NCBI GenBank assembly: GCA_003342895.1
Contig: PTFA01000050.1
Span: 3,959,585 to 4,023,584, forward strand
Reading direction: 5' to 3'
Length of the DNA: 64,000 nt
Origin: Casuarius casuarius
Lineage: Eukaryota; Chordata; Aves; Casuariiformes; Casuariidae
The notes under the pieces are model-generated. The model made no database searches and had not been told where the DNA came from. It saw nothing but the letters and a program-made list of their open reading frames with translations. Shown here one piece after another: positions 53,660 to 64,000 of the stretch. A program made the translations under genes and the position numbers. The stretch's first letter is position 1; each line of letters starts with the position of its first letter.

Positions 53660-53830
53660 GCTTCCTTCCTGCCTTCTCCCCACATTCGCGCACACAACCC
53701 ACAACTCCTCTCCTATTTCTGTGTAAAGGGAGCAGAAGCGGGGAAGAACAGTTTATGCAAGCGAGCATGTTTCCTTGGAGCTCTGAGCAGTGTTTCGCAG
53801 TGTTGTTCTGTGCTTATTTCAGAGCATAGA
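53640..53830. promoter_or_regulatory. Small CpG-containing cluster, possible enhancer or minor promoter
   Basis: About 190 bases carry at least six CpGs and higher GC than the surrounding AT-rich intron-like DNA. It is too short for a classical CpG island. A minus-strand ATG with a good start context and a GTGAGT donor lies at its left edge. It may be a conserved regulatory element. Confidence 0.35.
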
Positions 53831-56800
53831 TGGTCTTTCCTGCTTAATTTTGTCTTCTCATGCTACAAGTCTTTGTTCATTAGGGGAAGTTTAAAAGACC
53901 ATCATACTTCTAGAAGAGAGAATATGTTTGGCAGGGATTTTGTGGATCATAATTATATAAAAATCCAATCAAGCAATTTTCTTGATTGATTTTTGGATGA
54001 GATGCACAGGCTTCAGTGGAGTTAATTGCACTTCTATAATTTCTTAATTTAAATTTTAGGCATCTGACTGCCCCACTACTCCCACTTCTTTTAGTAGGTT
54101 TATTTTTTCCTCTTATGAACTACCATATAAAGACTCTTCTAGGTAAATGCTCTGACTGTATTGATATACTTTTTGTTAAATGTGTGTCTTCCAGTGATAT
54201 ATTATTAATACTGTAATACCTCTTTGCACTTCTGTTGTGGTCTAATGATAAATAGGTATTGTCATTTTTCATTGCATTTACTAATGGTAGGTTATTTAAC
54301 TCTATTACTCTTATACTAGGCTTGCCTTATCATTTTCATTTATAATAGAAAATTATACTCCTAGACTCTGGTGGTTAAATTAAATTTTGTTCTTTTAAAA
54401 TAATTCTAGAGATACATCTTGCCTATGAATGTTTCTCAACTCTTTGAAGGAAAAAGAGAAAATAGCTCGTTTTATATTTATAGTAGAGTCATGGTCCATG
54501 TGTGCTGGGTCAAGAACAGTCGTAAGAAATTCGTCTCTGATCTAAAGAGTTTACAGCTACATAAGGAGTAAGCCCAATAGCCAGTGACATGAATGGGAAG
54601 CTTCCATTTCTTGCAGTGAGCATGGGGTTATGGTTTTAATTAAAAGTGCATTTCACTCTTCTCTTGAAGATTTCATAATAGTTATTGGGGGTATTAGGAA
54701 ACGAGATAAAAATGTCTTATATGAGGTTTTTTGGAAGAAATGTAATTCAATGATGCTACTAGGTTGAGTTAGTCACAGCAGATGTTAAGAATACAGCTGA
54801 GAACATAGTTACTGATTGTCTGCACAATCCGATTCATGATACAGTTATCAAAATGAAGATTTTGTCTGTAAGATAAAAGCTGTCTTCATTCAAGTAAGTA
54901 ATCTCAATATTACTTGCTCTATTGAAGATGGACAGTCAGGATGCCATGATTTTTATTTATCTTAAACATTTAGACCATGTTTTAACTTCATCCCATGGGA
55001 CTTGCCCTATTTGGAAAAAGATGACTTAGTAAACTACTACATTAACTTAGTTTTATTGAGTAAGGCCCAACTGTAATTGCCGATTTTATATAGGCTTAAG
55101 AGGGTTTTGAATCAGGACTTGAAATGTGAGTCATTGCTATCAGGGAAGAAAAAGTAAGGATGGCAGAAAAAAAAACATGAACCATGATCTAGAACAAAGG
55201 CTGACTTACTGATATTTGTAATTAATTCTGTTTTCCAAATAAAGATTAAGACTTACTTCTGGGTTAATACTGTATGTAGCAGAGAAGCAGTATTACAGAA
55301 GTAGAAAAGTTTTAATGCTGCTGTTGGTCAAGCAAGTAGACTTTCTTGAAAACTGCAGAGGACATATAGATATTAAATGAAACAACCTGAACAGTATGTA
55401 GGATTTCTTCAGTAATTTCCAGGGCAGGAACTCAATGTATAATGAGTAAGGAGGTACTTACTTTGCAGCAAAAACAAAAGTGTGACGGGAGACCCCAACA
55501 GCAAAAGCTTAATGGCAGCTATCCAGTGGTGTTATCATACTGATCCTAAGCTTTTTGTTACCAAGTACGTTGCATGCTGACAGAACTTGATGAGGAAATG
55601 TTATCCCCCAACCCTCAGCATTTCGATAGCAGGGCGTTATATATTTTGGGATTATTCCAATGAAAGCCCTTTTAAACCAGGATCTCTTACTACGTTTTCT
55701 GCTGTGGGGGATTGGCAAGTATTGAGGAGAATTTCTCAGAGATTTTCTTTATTATTAATTTGGTTGTCTTTTTGTTTTAAATATAAAGGACAGATTCTTT
55801 AGGAACTTCTCAAAGTGTTGGGTAGGTGAAATAAGGCTGAAATTTGTATAAAGGAAAGCAACAAAGTTAACAGCAAAAATGTCATGAAAGCTTTGAGTTG
55901 CATCAACTTCCTGGCTTTTGAATAATCTCAAGGAACAGAGCAGTCTGAAATATTTGATGAACTGTGAACGTGACACCTATTAACTATCACAGTAATCCAC
56001 AGTGTGAAGTCAACGGTTTTGCAAAATCGAAGGCGATTGTTTTGGGGGGGTGTTATGGAGGTTATGTGCCCTTATATCAGGATTTCTAACTGAAAGGCTA
56101 ATATCCCTCCTCTTTCTACTAGCAGAGGAAAATGGAAAGTTTTCTATGGTTTGCTTAGCTGAATTCTTCTGTTCTTACTCTGAAGGGTAGTTGGTAGAGG
56201 AATTTGACTGCAAAAAAAACGGAGTTTAAAAACAACCTGCTTTTACTGGGTAGCTTTACTTTGAACTATGTCTATCCCAGTTTTTCTGTCATTTGAATGG
56301 TTCATACTACCTCTGGGAAACAATGTTTTTTTCAAATTTTGGAAAGCTGTGAAAGTTTGTAATAAGAGAATTGAATGGTGTGAACCAATATTGAACACTT
56401 TGGAACTTATTTCTTTAATGGTTGCAGCAGCTCTATTGACAGTAGCTTTTGTGAGTACACGGGAGGCTGTATTGATCGTTCCACCTCCAGCCATTACTCC
56501 CCAGCCCCTGAATTCATCTCTTTCCTTGTCTCCCCGAGTCAAAGTTTTGCAAGAAATCAGGACCAAGTATGTGAAATATTTACCAGGCATTACTTGAACT
56601 ATAGCAGTTTAAAAACTGCCTGGTTTACCATTTATTTTCTGCTACCCTCTCAGTTCTCACTGGGGTTTCCTCTTCTCTCAGTCGTGTCAAATGCTGAGTG
56701 GCCAAGATCTCCAAAACGCAGGCAGAAAGGTGAGAATAGCTCAGTTTTTCTTCCCTCTATTTATTGCTCATAAAGTAAAAGAGATGATTAGGCTAAGGGC

Positions 56801-59800
56801 ACTGTGGTGCATGTTTTTTTATGGTGTTATTTGCTCAGGTATGCCTCTGATGGAAGGTGCCGTCATCGTTGTATCGTCTGCTGCTATGTGGTTCACACTG
56901 GTAGGGTGGTGGTGCAAGGAAATGGGGCAGGGCTCCCTCGCTCTCTTCTTTCCCCGTGCAGACGTGCAACAAAAGTGTGAGAGTATAGGAAGGGTGAGGT
57001 GAAAAGCTGACATGGAAAGTGAGGAAAGGAGAGGTTGATGAATTCCGTGCTGACAATGTGAAAAAAAGAAAAAATGAAGAAACTGATGGATTAAGTGGGG
57101 GATTAGAACAGGTAGAAAAATAGGAGAAATAAGATTGTGAGAAGGTACTTCAGGGTGTATCTGCGTATAGGTCTGTCCGTCATTTGCTGAGAATTGCCTC
57201 CTCTCCTGCCTGGAAGAATATTTACAAACAAGAAACTCTAGAGCTGGTTAAAGAGCAGGCTTCTGGGAACTTGTTCAAATCTACTTTTTATGTTCTTTCA
57301 TCCATACAAAATATTCGGCACTCATAAAACTGACAATATGAAAGGAGAGATAAATAAAACATATATACCTGCAGGTGAGAGATGCTTCATAGTGGGAATG
57401 GAGCAAAGAGTAAGAAATAAAAGTAGTTTAGCAACCTATTTGTACTCATTGGTGAAGGAAAAGCTTTTGAAACAATAAGACATTCAGTCTAAGGGTCTGT
57501 AAACTAGTGGTAGGAGGAATACTGAGAGTTTGCACAGGAAACCCTTTTTCTTGTTATGTAGGATGAATCATTCTCCATTATTTCTGGTGTATGCTTTATT
57601 AATAAACATGCCTGTTAATCAAGGCCTTCTAAAGAAAAACTGAAATGGATTTTCATCTCCAGAGCTGTGACTCATTTCCACCTGAGATGTCTGATGCCCA
57701 GACAGAGTCTGTATAGATTCCGAATGGTTTGTAGGCTGTCACTGTAGGGACTGTCTGATCACTGACAAATACCGAACAGCAGAGTGAAGCAGCATGCTTT
57801 TGGAAGATTTAATTCGCTTTGACATTTCAACATCCACGAGAATATTTTAAAACTAAAAAGGTTGACTTGGCACAATTGAGAAGTGAAAACAGTCAGGTGT
57901 GGAGAAAGAAACAGAAGGGACAAACTTGAAACACATCACCCCAAAACAACATTATTTTAACATACTTGCTAAGGAAAATATTCCTAGCCTTTACTTTGAC
58001 TGAGGAGCACTTAATGCTGTCAAGCAGCCAGGTCACTGACCATCAGCTTATCAGGGGAAAATTGTAGACAACTCAGTTATAAAATAGATATTTCCATTCA
58101 GCACTGACTGATGAAACTAAGGTTTAAAATGATCCAGTACAGGCAAAGAACCCTGGTGAGTTTAACCAGGAAACTCTGTGAGGAGATATTTTGGCTGAGA
58201 ATACTCTGAAATAGGTTCTCAGTAGGTCTCACAGAAGGAAGATTTTAAAAATACACAGCCTGGCCTATTTTGTTGTGCCAGTTACAGACTGGCAGAACAC
58301 TACTGGTGTTCCTGGAGTAAAAGCTTTGATTATGGCATCAATAGGAGGTGATGTGTTCATAACATCCATATATACACAGAATAGAACAGAAATTCTCATA
58401 CTTCATATGTGTTTAGATGCATTGAATTCCCAGCTTTCACAACTTTTATAAACTTGGGACCTGATCCCTAATATATTCAGGCTTATAATTAGTTGTAGTG
58501 ACATGGAGGCATTGTCTTACCACATTTTAATTTAGAGTGAATGCAAGAGTGCTTGTTACGGAGTCTCTTTTTTGATACCATCAGATTTATAACGATTATA
58601 GATCTATAATTTGTATAACTGAACTGTTATATCCATGTCGATATAATCTTGAGTGTGTACACTGTATTTAAACTGGCTGAATTTCTTTCTGGAATATGCC
58701 AGATTTCAGTTATGCCAGATTATGCTTTTGGGAAAGATGACAGTGAAGCTTTAGGGTAAATAATTAAGTTGGAGGGAGAGGTGAAATAAGAGTAGAAAAG
58801 AGATACCTCTTTGGTTTGGAGTAAATTTGCCTATGCACTGTTCTGAAGAAATCTTCTGTAGCATGCTGAACTTTTGGGGAAGAAAGTGTGCTCAGACTGC
58901 CACTTCCCATGTTTTTACTGCGATACAAATATAAATGGAAGAAACCATTTTTGGAACAGATGATAAATTCAAATGTATCAACTCAGTTTCTCATTTCATC
59001 TCTGAAATGAGTTGGCTTATCATTTAAGCACTGCATTTTTTCTTAAAGGGCAGCTCTATTTTAGTAACAGTAAGCATGGAAGGAAGTGGCAAACAGTAGT
59101 GATAATTGTAGTCTTTTAATGGGAAGGTGCTTAAAAATGAATGGGGGAAATGTAGTTTCTGGATGAGTTTTCCCTTCCCGAAAGAAGGGAAAGCAATTTG
59201 CTATCATAGTTAAGAAAGCTCAGAAAATTTACTGTCATGTTTCATGATGAGAATAAGGTGAGACTGTAAGAGGTTAGTTAAAAAGGGAAGGTGTCAAGCA
59301 ACAATACAAGACAGCCAGAGCTGTTTCTCAGGACTCGTCTTGGGATCAATCCCATTCACTGTCTGCATTGCTAAGCAAGATGCATGCTTACTAAATCTGT
59401 GTATGACACACAGTTGGGAAGTACTCATAATAGAAGATGCAGATCACCACCTAAATCATTGCCAGTGTTAATACTACAGAAATGCAGGATTCTTGGGGAC
59501 TAGAAAAAAGTAAGAGAACTTACTATGACAAATCATGCTTTTAATAACCAATAAAAATAAATTTTACTGTAATTTGGGCTCACCAGGTGGATGACTGCAT
59601 TCCTATGTGGCAAACATCCATCTAGAGACAGACAGAATTTGAAAAATGGAGGGGGAAAACTTGTTTATCTAACATTGTGAGCTGATATAATGTTGGCAAA
59701 GAAAGTGCAAGACTAGAAGTAGAAAATAGAAGTAAAGATGAGTAAAGAATTAAAGATGAGTTATTGCTTTTTCAAAGATTAAGATTTTAATGAGCTGTAA

Positions 59801-62800
59801 TAACGTAATTTGCTTTTTAAGTTTAGGGAAAGGTGCATATCTGCCCCTGTGAAAGCAAACTCTGCTGTATTAGCAATAAAAATGTGTTGGAAAAAAGAGA
59901 AGAAAGTTTTCTCCAAGTTTGTATGCGTCTTTGGCACAATCTGTGTTGCCTGCCAGTGGCTGACAGAGCTAATAAAGACTGGGTGGGCTTACGTGAACCA
60001 TAGTGTTATAAAATCTGACAGGTCCTTTCAAGTAACAACTGCATTAATAATTAAGGTTAAGGTGTTGAATTTTCACAGAGAAAAATACTATTAAATACTG
60101 TTATACTTATTTAACAGTTGAGGATAGGGGTAGCATGTGGAGAGAGTGCTTACGAACAAGTTTCCCGAAAATCAGCTTAGCCACTCTTTTTGATCTCTGT
60201 GTAACATCACATAGAAACATAACAGCAAATTTGCATTTTGGACAGTTGGTTGGTTTTGGCAGTTTTTGGTTATTAAAGCATGATAGTTACAAATACATAG
60301 CCTTAGAAAGTGCTGCAAGCTGAACTATGTGCCAAGTTAACTTGTATCAGTTGTTTTCTGCTATTCTCAGGTAGTCAAGCAGTACCAAATTTAGAACTTT
60401 CTTATAAATTCCCATTCTAGCTTGCAATATACCAGATTAACAGAGCGTAAGTTCTACTTAATTTATCAACATGTGACTGTTGCGACTGATCGATGTGCTA
60501 AGACTTGTTTCCATGAGATGAGAGCAGCAAAATGCAGATGACTTGAGCATAGAAAGATCTCATTCCTTCCCCCGTCTCACCTTCCACCTCTGCCTCTTTC
60601 AGCCTTAGAGCTGGCTCCATCCAGGACCAATTCACAGAAGCTTTTTGTTTTTTCTGATCAAGTGTATTTAAGATGAGATACAAGTATATGTGAAAAATGT
60701 ACCCTGTCTGCACCACCCCTACCCCATTCATTCTTGTGCACTCGGCAAGTACAGTGCTAGCGTTCTTTGCCCCTTCTTCAGCGCTTCCTGAGCTGAAGTA
60801 GCAACACAAGTCTTTGAGGCAGAGGAGGGAAAAGGGCCTGGCTGTAATGGGTGAAACGAGCTGCTAGGATATGCAGAGGCTACTTGAGCCTGTTTGGAAA
60901 GAATGAGGAGAGGAAGAGGGTGAGCACAGACTCCGGTTACTCTGGCTTTCTATTAGATCTGCTTCTGAGCTCACTCTGTTCAGGAGTAACTGAGTGAAAT
61001 TTAATAGCCAGTGTACTCAGCAGCCAGAATAGTGGATTCAGTTGCTTCCTTCTGTCTTAAATGCTCTGAATTGAACTGGGGGAAAAACAATCAAGCATAA
61101 CACTGTTCGGCAAAATCCATGAAAGAAAATTTGTAAGGGGAAAAGAGAGCAAGGGAAAGTTGCTTGCCTCACTCTATTCCATTTATACAAGGACGTATTT
61201 ACAAGGTGGTAGTTCTATTGTATGTGCTTATACATGAGAAAAATGAGAACTCTCTCTTCCCACCTGTTCTGAGATAGATACAGAACAGGATAATAGGATT
61301 ATAGAAGCTAAAAGGTAAGCCAGTTGGACTTTAAACATTCTTCTTATGCTAATCCTGATAATCAGGGGAAGATGTGATGGACTAAGGTAGTCAGTAATAC
61401 CTGTGGCTCAGAAAAATGGTTATTCACATTGCTGCATTCCTTCCTGGGAACAGACCAAGTCTTGCATAATGTGAGATAGGTCAGACTGAGGACTAATGGA
61501 CACATTCTACTTGTATTATTGTATTTTTTGTTTAGGTTAATTGAGAATTTTTTCTTCCCTAAAACATATATTTAGATGGGATTGGAGATAAGCCTTCTCC
61601 TTCTTTGATGCCTTACTAGAAATAATTTTGTAGCCTTTCCAATTTAACTGAAATATGAATTGGAAAACTTCTTTAACAAAAAAATTGTGTGATTCTTCTG
61701 GCTTTTTTTTTTTTTTTTTAATATGAAGAGATTTGTCTGAATTTTTAAAGTCTTGTTCAAACTCTAACATTGTAAATCTTTCCAGGCTACCCTTGTTAAC
61801 TGGTTACTAGACAATAGTTGTTCTCTGAGCAGAACAAGAAATATAATTCATGCTTTGTAGTTTCCACATGCCAGCTTATACTCTTGAGGAGAGGAGGAAC
61901 GATGACAACTTGATCTCTCATGCAAAAATGCAGTTGTAGGTCTAAGATGTAGTTATATTACTATGCTTACAAAAACTGCTTTTCAACGTAGCTCTTTTTA
62001 TAAAGGGGTAAAAACTGCAGAAATTTTAGTTTTTTGCAACTGTCTTGTGTTGTCTTTTAAGACCATAATTTAACTAGTGTGCTATGTGGGAACATTTTTA
62101 TGAAGCTCTTTTCTTTTTCCTGCTTCAGAGATGCTGGAAAAGATAAATGCTGTCCTTGCAAACATAAGACCCTTTTCAAAAGAATGGAGATTCTGCTGGA
62201 TTTTGCTATTTTTTCCCCCTCTTCTAGTTGAGGAACCTATCCTTATTTTGTAGGAGTTGAAAAATTACCACGATCACAGTTTCATAAACCAAGTGTTGAA
62301 GGCTATAAAGGAAAACAGAAACCTTTTGTATAGATTTTCATTCCAAGTTCATACAGTTGCACAGTTCCGATTAAAATTGGCAAGCTTGAGATGGACTAGT
62401 AACTAAAGCTGCTAAAAGAGTAAGACCATAAGAAAAGCATTGAGACCTAGGGTTAAGTGGTGTAAAAATGCAAAGCAGCTATTCTACTATTTGAAGAATT
62501 AATGTGCAGTTTACATCTTAAACCACAACCACTGCAAAAGTAAACAGCACCACTGTTTAGTGAGATGCCAGTGCTCCTGAAGTCATTTGTAGATTTTGTA
62601 TTAAAAGAGTTGTTTCTTTTCGGTAGGATTTACAGTTCGTGGACCAGAGTTACTGTTCCGTGTTAATGTGGCAAAAATGCAGTTTTAAAGAGTATTTTTA
62701 AAAACACTGGAACCAGACATGCTTGTTAAGTATTTAGTAACTGATCCATAATCATCCAGAGATCTGCAAGCAATATAAAACAAAAAAAGAGCAAGCAGAA

Positions 62801-62929
62801 TTTATTGCACTTGATAACTCTTAATACAATACCAAACTAAAAAAGAAAGAATTGTTGGATTGCTTTCTAAAGTAGTGGCTCATTCAGTATTTAGAACTGC
62901 TGCCAATTGAGTCTGCTATTTAATTGTAG

Positions 62930-63004
62930 CCTCTTGCTGGAGTTGGAGCAATGCTGCAGTCGCTCAAACAACACTCTACTACACGCTACAGTATGCGCCC
63001 CACA
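62930..63004 (+). CDS. Internal coding exon of the same plus-strand gene (unidentified)
   Basis: The acceptor TCTGCTATTTAATTGTAG precedes, and ACA|GTGAGT follows. The 75-nt exon is 25 codons, phase 0 to phase 0, starting PLAGVGAMLQSLKQ and ending RYSMRPT. Joined to the exon at 51315 it reads ...SRSDDE/PLAGVGAM... without a break. It has three CpGs (AGTCGC, ACACGC, ATGCGC) in 75 bases, unlike nearby intron. The basic, Ser/Thr-rich end could be a phosphorylation region (inference). An ATG inside (62952) could start an alternative short isoform. All three frames are open here, so the frame is chosen by phase with the upstream exon. The intron between them would be 11.6 kb and the gene should continue beyond 64 kb. 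Confidence 0.5.
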
Positions 63005-63030
63005 GTGAGTAACTATTGTTTCTTCTGATT

Positions 63031-63047
63031 TTGTTGTTGTTGTTGTT
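63031..63047. repeat. Short TTG triplet repeat, 27 bases after the 62.93-kb exon donor
   Basis: About five and a half TTG units lie within the start of the intron following the candidate exon. U/G-rich repeats just downstream of a donor can bind splicing regulators such as CELF proteins (family knowledge; function here is inference). Confidence 0.9.
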
Positions 63048-63789
63048 CTGTTTTACTCCTGTCTCTCTGCTACCGCTTGAATGCTAAATATACTATAGCT
63101 AGGAAGACCTTTAGGACTGCTCCTTAAATATTAGCCAGAAGTTAGGTTTTCCAACCTCATTCATTCTCTGCACCATTTGGCAAGAGATTCTATAGTGGCT
63201 TAAAATTCTCCTTTAGAAACAATGCTTTTACCACGTTGGTTTGAGAAGGATTGATTCTGTGATTTCTGGGCAAGTTCTGCATACAAGGGAAGCACTGTCT
63301 AAGACAACTGTCTAAGCTTTCTCAGCTACCCCTCTGCCCACCTTCATTCCATCACTTTTAACTTACTCACAGATAGAGGGCAAAATTAATGTCAAACAAC
63401 ATGCATTTAATATGGAAACAAGTTATTGAAGGTTGAGTTGTAGTCAGTCACTATTACTTTCATTATCAGAATGTTTAAGGGCCAATTCTAAAGCTTGAAT
63501 ATATTTTGCTCTGATAAAATAAAACAGGCATTTTAATGATCTGTTCCATTGGGTTCATCCAGTAACACATTAAAGGTTGCCCATAAAGTCAATGAGAGCA
63601 TTTTTATTGACAGTTTTTACAAGCATTTGCTTTTTATTACCTTTACCAAAATAAAGCATTTAGCATATGCTGCTTTCACATATTTAGTAGATAAATAAAT
63701 GTATCTTGAATTCTTTCATGCATTGATAGCTTATTTAATACAATTTTTTTCTTCATTGCCATGATGTTAGTTTTAAATACAGCTTGCTT

Positions 63790-63807
63790 CCCCCCCCCCC
63801 TTTTTTT
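63790..63807. repeat. C11-T7 homopolymer tract
   Basis: Eleven C followed by seven T. Comparable runs are C13 at 9774-9786, G10 at 36395-36404, T18 at 17973-17990 and T17 at 61703-61719. They are simple low-complexity DNA and sequencing-error-prone positions. Confidence 0.95.
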
Positions 63808-64000
63808 ACACGCATTTTTATCTTGTTACCATATATTTCCCTTGTTAACTTATAAATGTTTAAACAGCTGGGAAACTGCAGTGATATTTATTCCTAGAGA
63901 TAAAGTCATTCTATGAGGGTGAAACCCACATAGCAAGTCATACACTGACAAACTAAAACGAAAACAACTTATGTATGCTATCAATGGAACCGTTACAGAA

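Larger units (their letters stand above)
51316..62929 (+). other. Probable 11.6-kb intron between the two best exons
   Basis: This lies between the phase-0 donor at 51316 and the phase-0 acceptor ending 62929. It contains the L2/CR1-like tail, the 53.6-kb CpG cluster with its minus-strand ATG, and otherwise AT-rich sequence. The longest frame (56268-56597, plus) has no supporting splice or start signals that I trust. Confidence 0.45.
63005..64000 (+). other. Start of the intron after the 62.93-kb exon
   Basis: Begins with GTGAGT and the TTG repeat. The remainder is AT-rich and includes the C11-T7 tract. I see no further exon before the window ends, so the plus-strand gene, if real, continues beyond it. 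Confidence 0.45.

Noticed and set aside
56268..56597. 109-codon plus-strand frame and the overlapping 115-codon minus-strand frame
   Set aside because: Both strands open over the same bases with no splice signals; typical of a chance stop-free patch.
1..64000. CRISPR arrays, insertion sequences, operons, phage or defence-like systems
   Set aside because: No regularly spaced direct repeats, no packed ORFs with ribosome-binding sites and no transposase-like frames. The sequence is eukaryotic nuclear DNA.

Overview
This window looks like vertebrate nuclear DNA, most likely from a bird. It is AT-rich and CpG-poor, with no long open reading frame, no bacterial-style gene packing, and very few recognisable transposons. 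I saw no Alu, L1, CR1-tail or ERV blocks, only two MIR-like SINE relics and one possible L2/CR1-like 3' tail. Any genes here are split into short exons far apart, so every coding call rests on splice-site sequence, open frame, reading phase across junctions and local CpG content. I recognise no protein by name, and gene symbols are left empty.

Layout. The one clear landmark is a CpG island at about 15.12-16.33 kb, with E-boxes, GC boxes and a 32-bp minisatellite. It looks like a promoter that may fire both ways. To its left on the minus strand, a candidate 153-nt exon lies at 15.26-15.41 kb. Three phase-compatible candidate exons lie at 6.06, 5.39 and 5.06 kb; the last ends in a stop codon at 4.92 kb, and a poly(A) signal lies at 3.45 kb. 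Together they would encode a coiled-coil-like C-terminus.

To its right on the plus strand, two exons stand out at 51.24 and 62.93 kb. Both have sound splice sites, three CpGs each in a CpG-poor background, and compatible phases. They are my best coding evidence. They would belong to one plus-strand gene with introns longer than 10 kb, possibly starting in the CpG island, whose open frame is phase-compatible, and running off the right edge. Weaker candidates lie between them: a two-exon plus-strand 3' end at 20.3/25.9 kb followed by poly(A) signals, a plus-strand exon at 23.5 kb, a minus-strand Ser/Thr-Pro-rich exon at 22.9 kb, and a CpG-bearing minus-strand first-exon-like segment at 53.6 kb.

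The rest is intronic or intergenic AT-rich sequence with microsatellites, homopolymers and a few short duplications. A near-perfect 32-bp palindrome at 30.0 kb is the most unusual non-coding feature. I found no CRISPR array, operon, mobile-element ORF, tRNA, rRNA or new defence-type system. Short exons are easy to find by chance by eye; the confidences reflect that.
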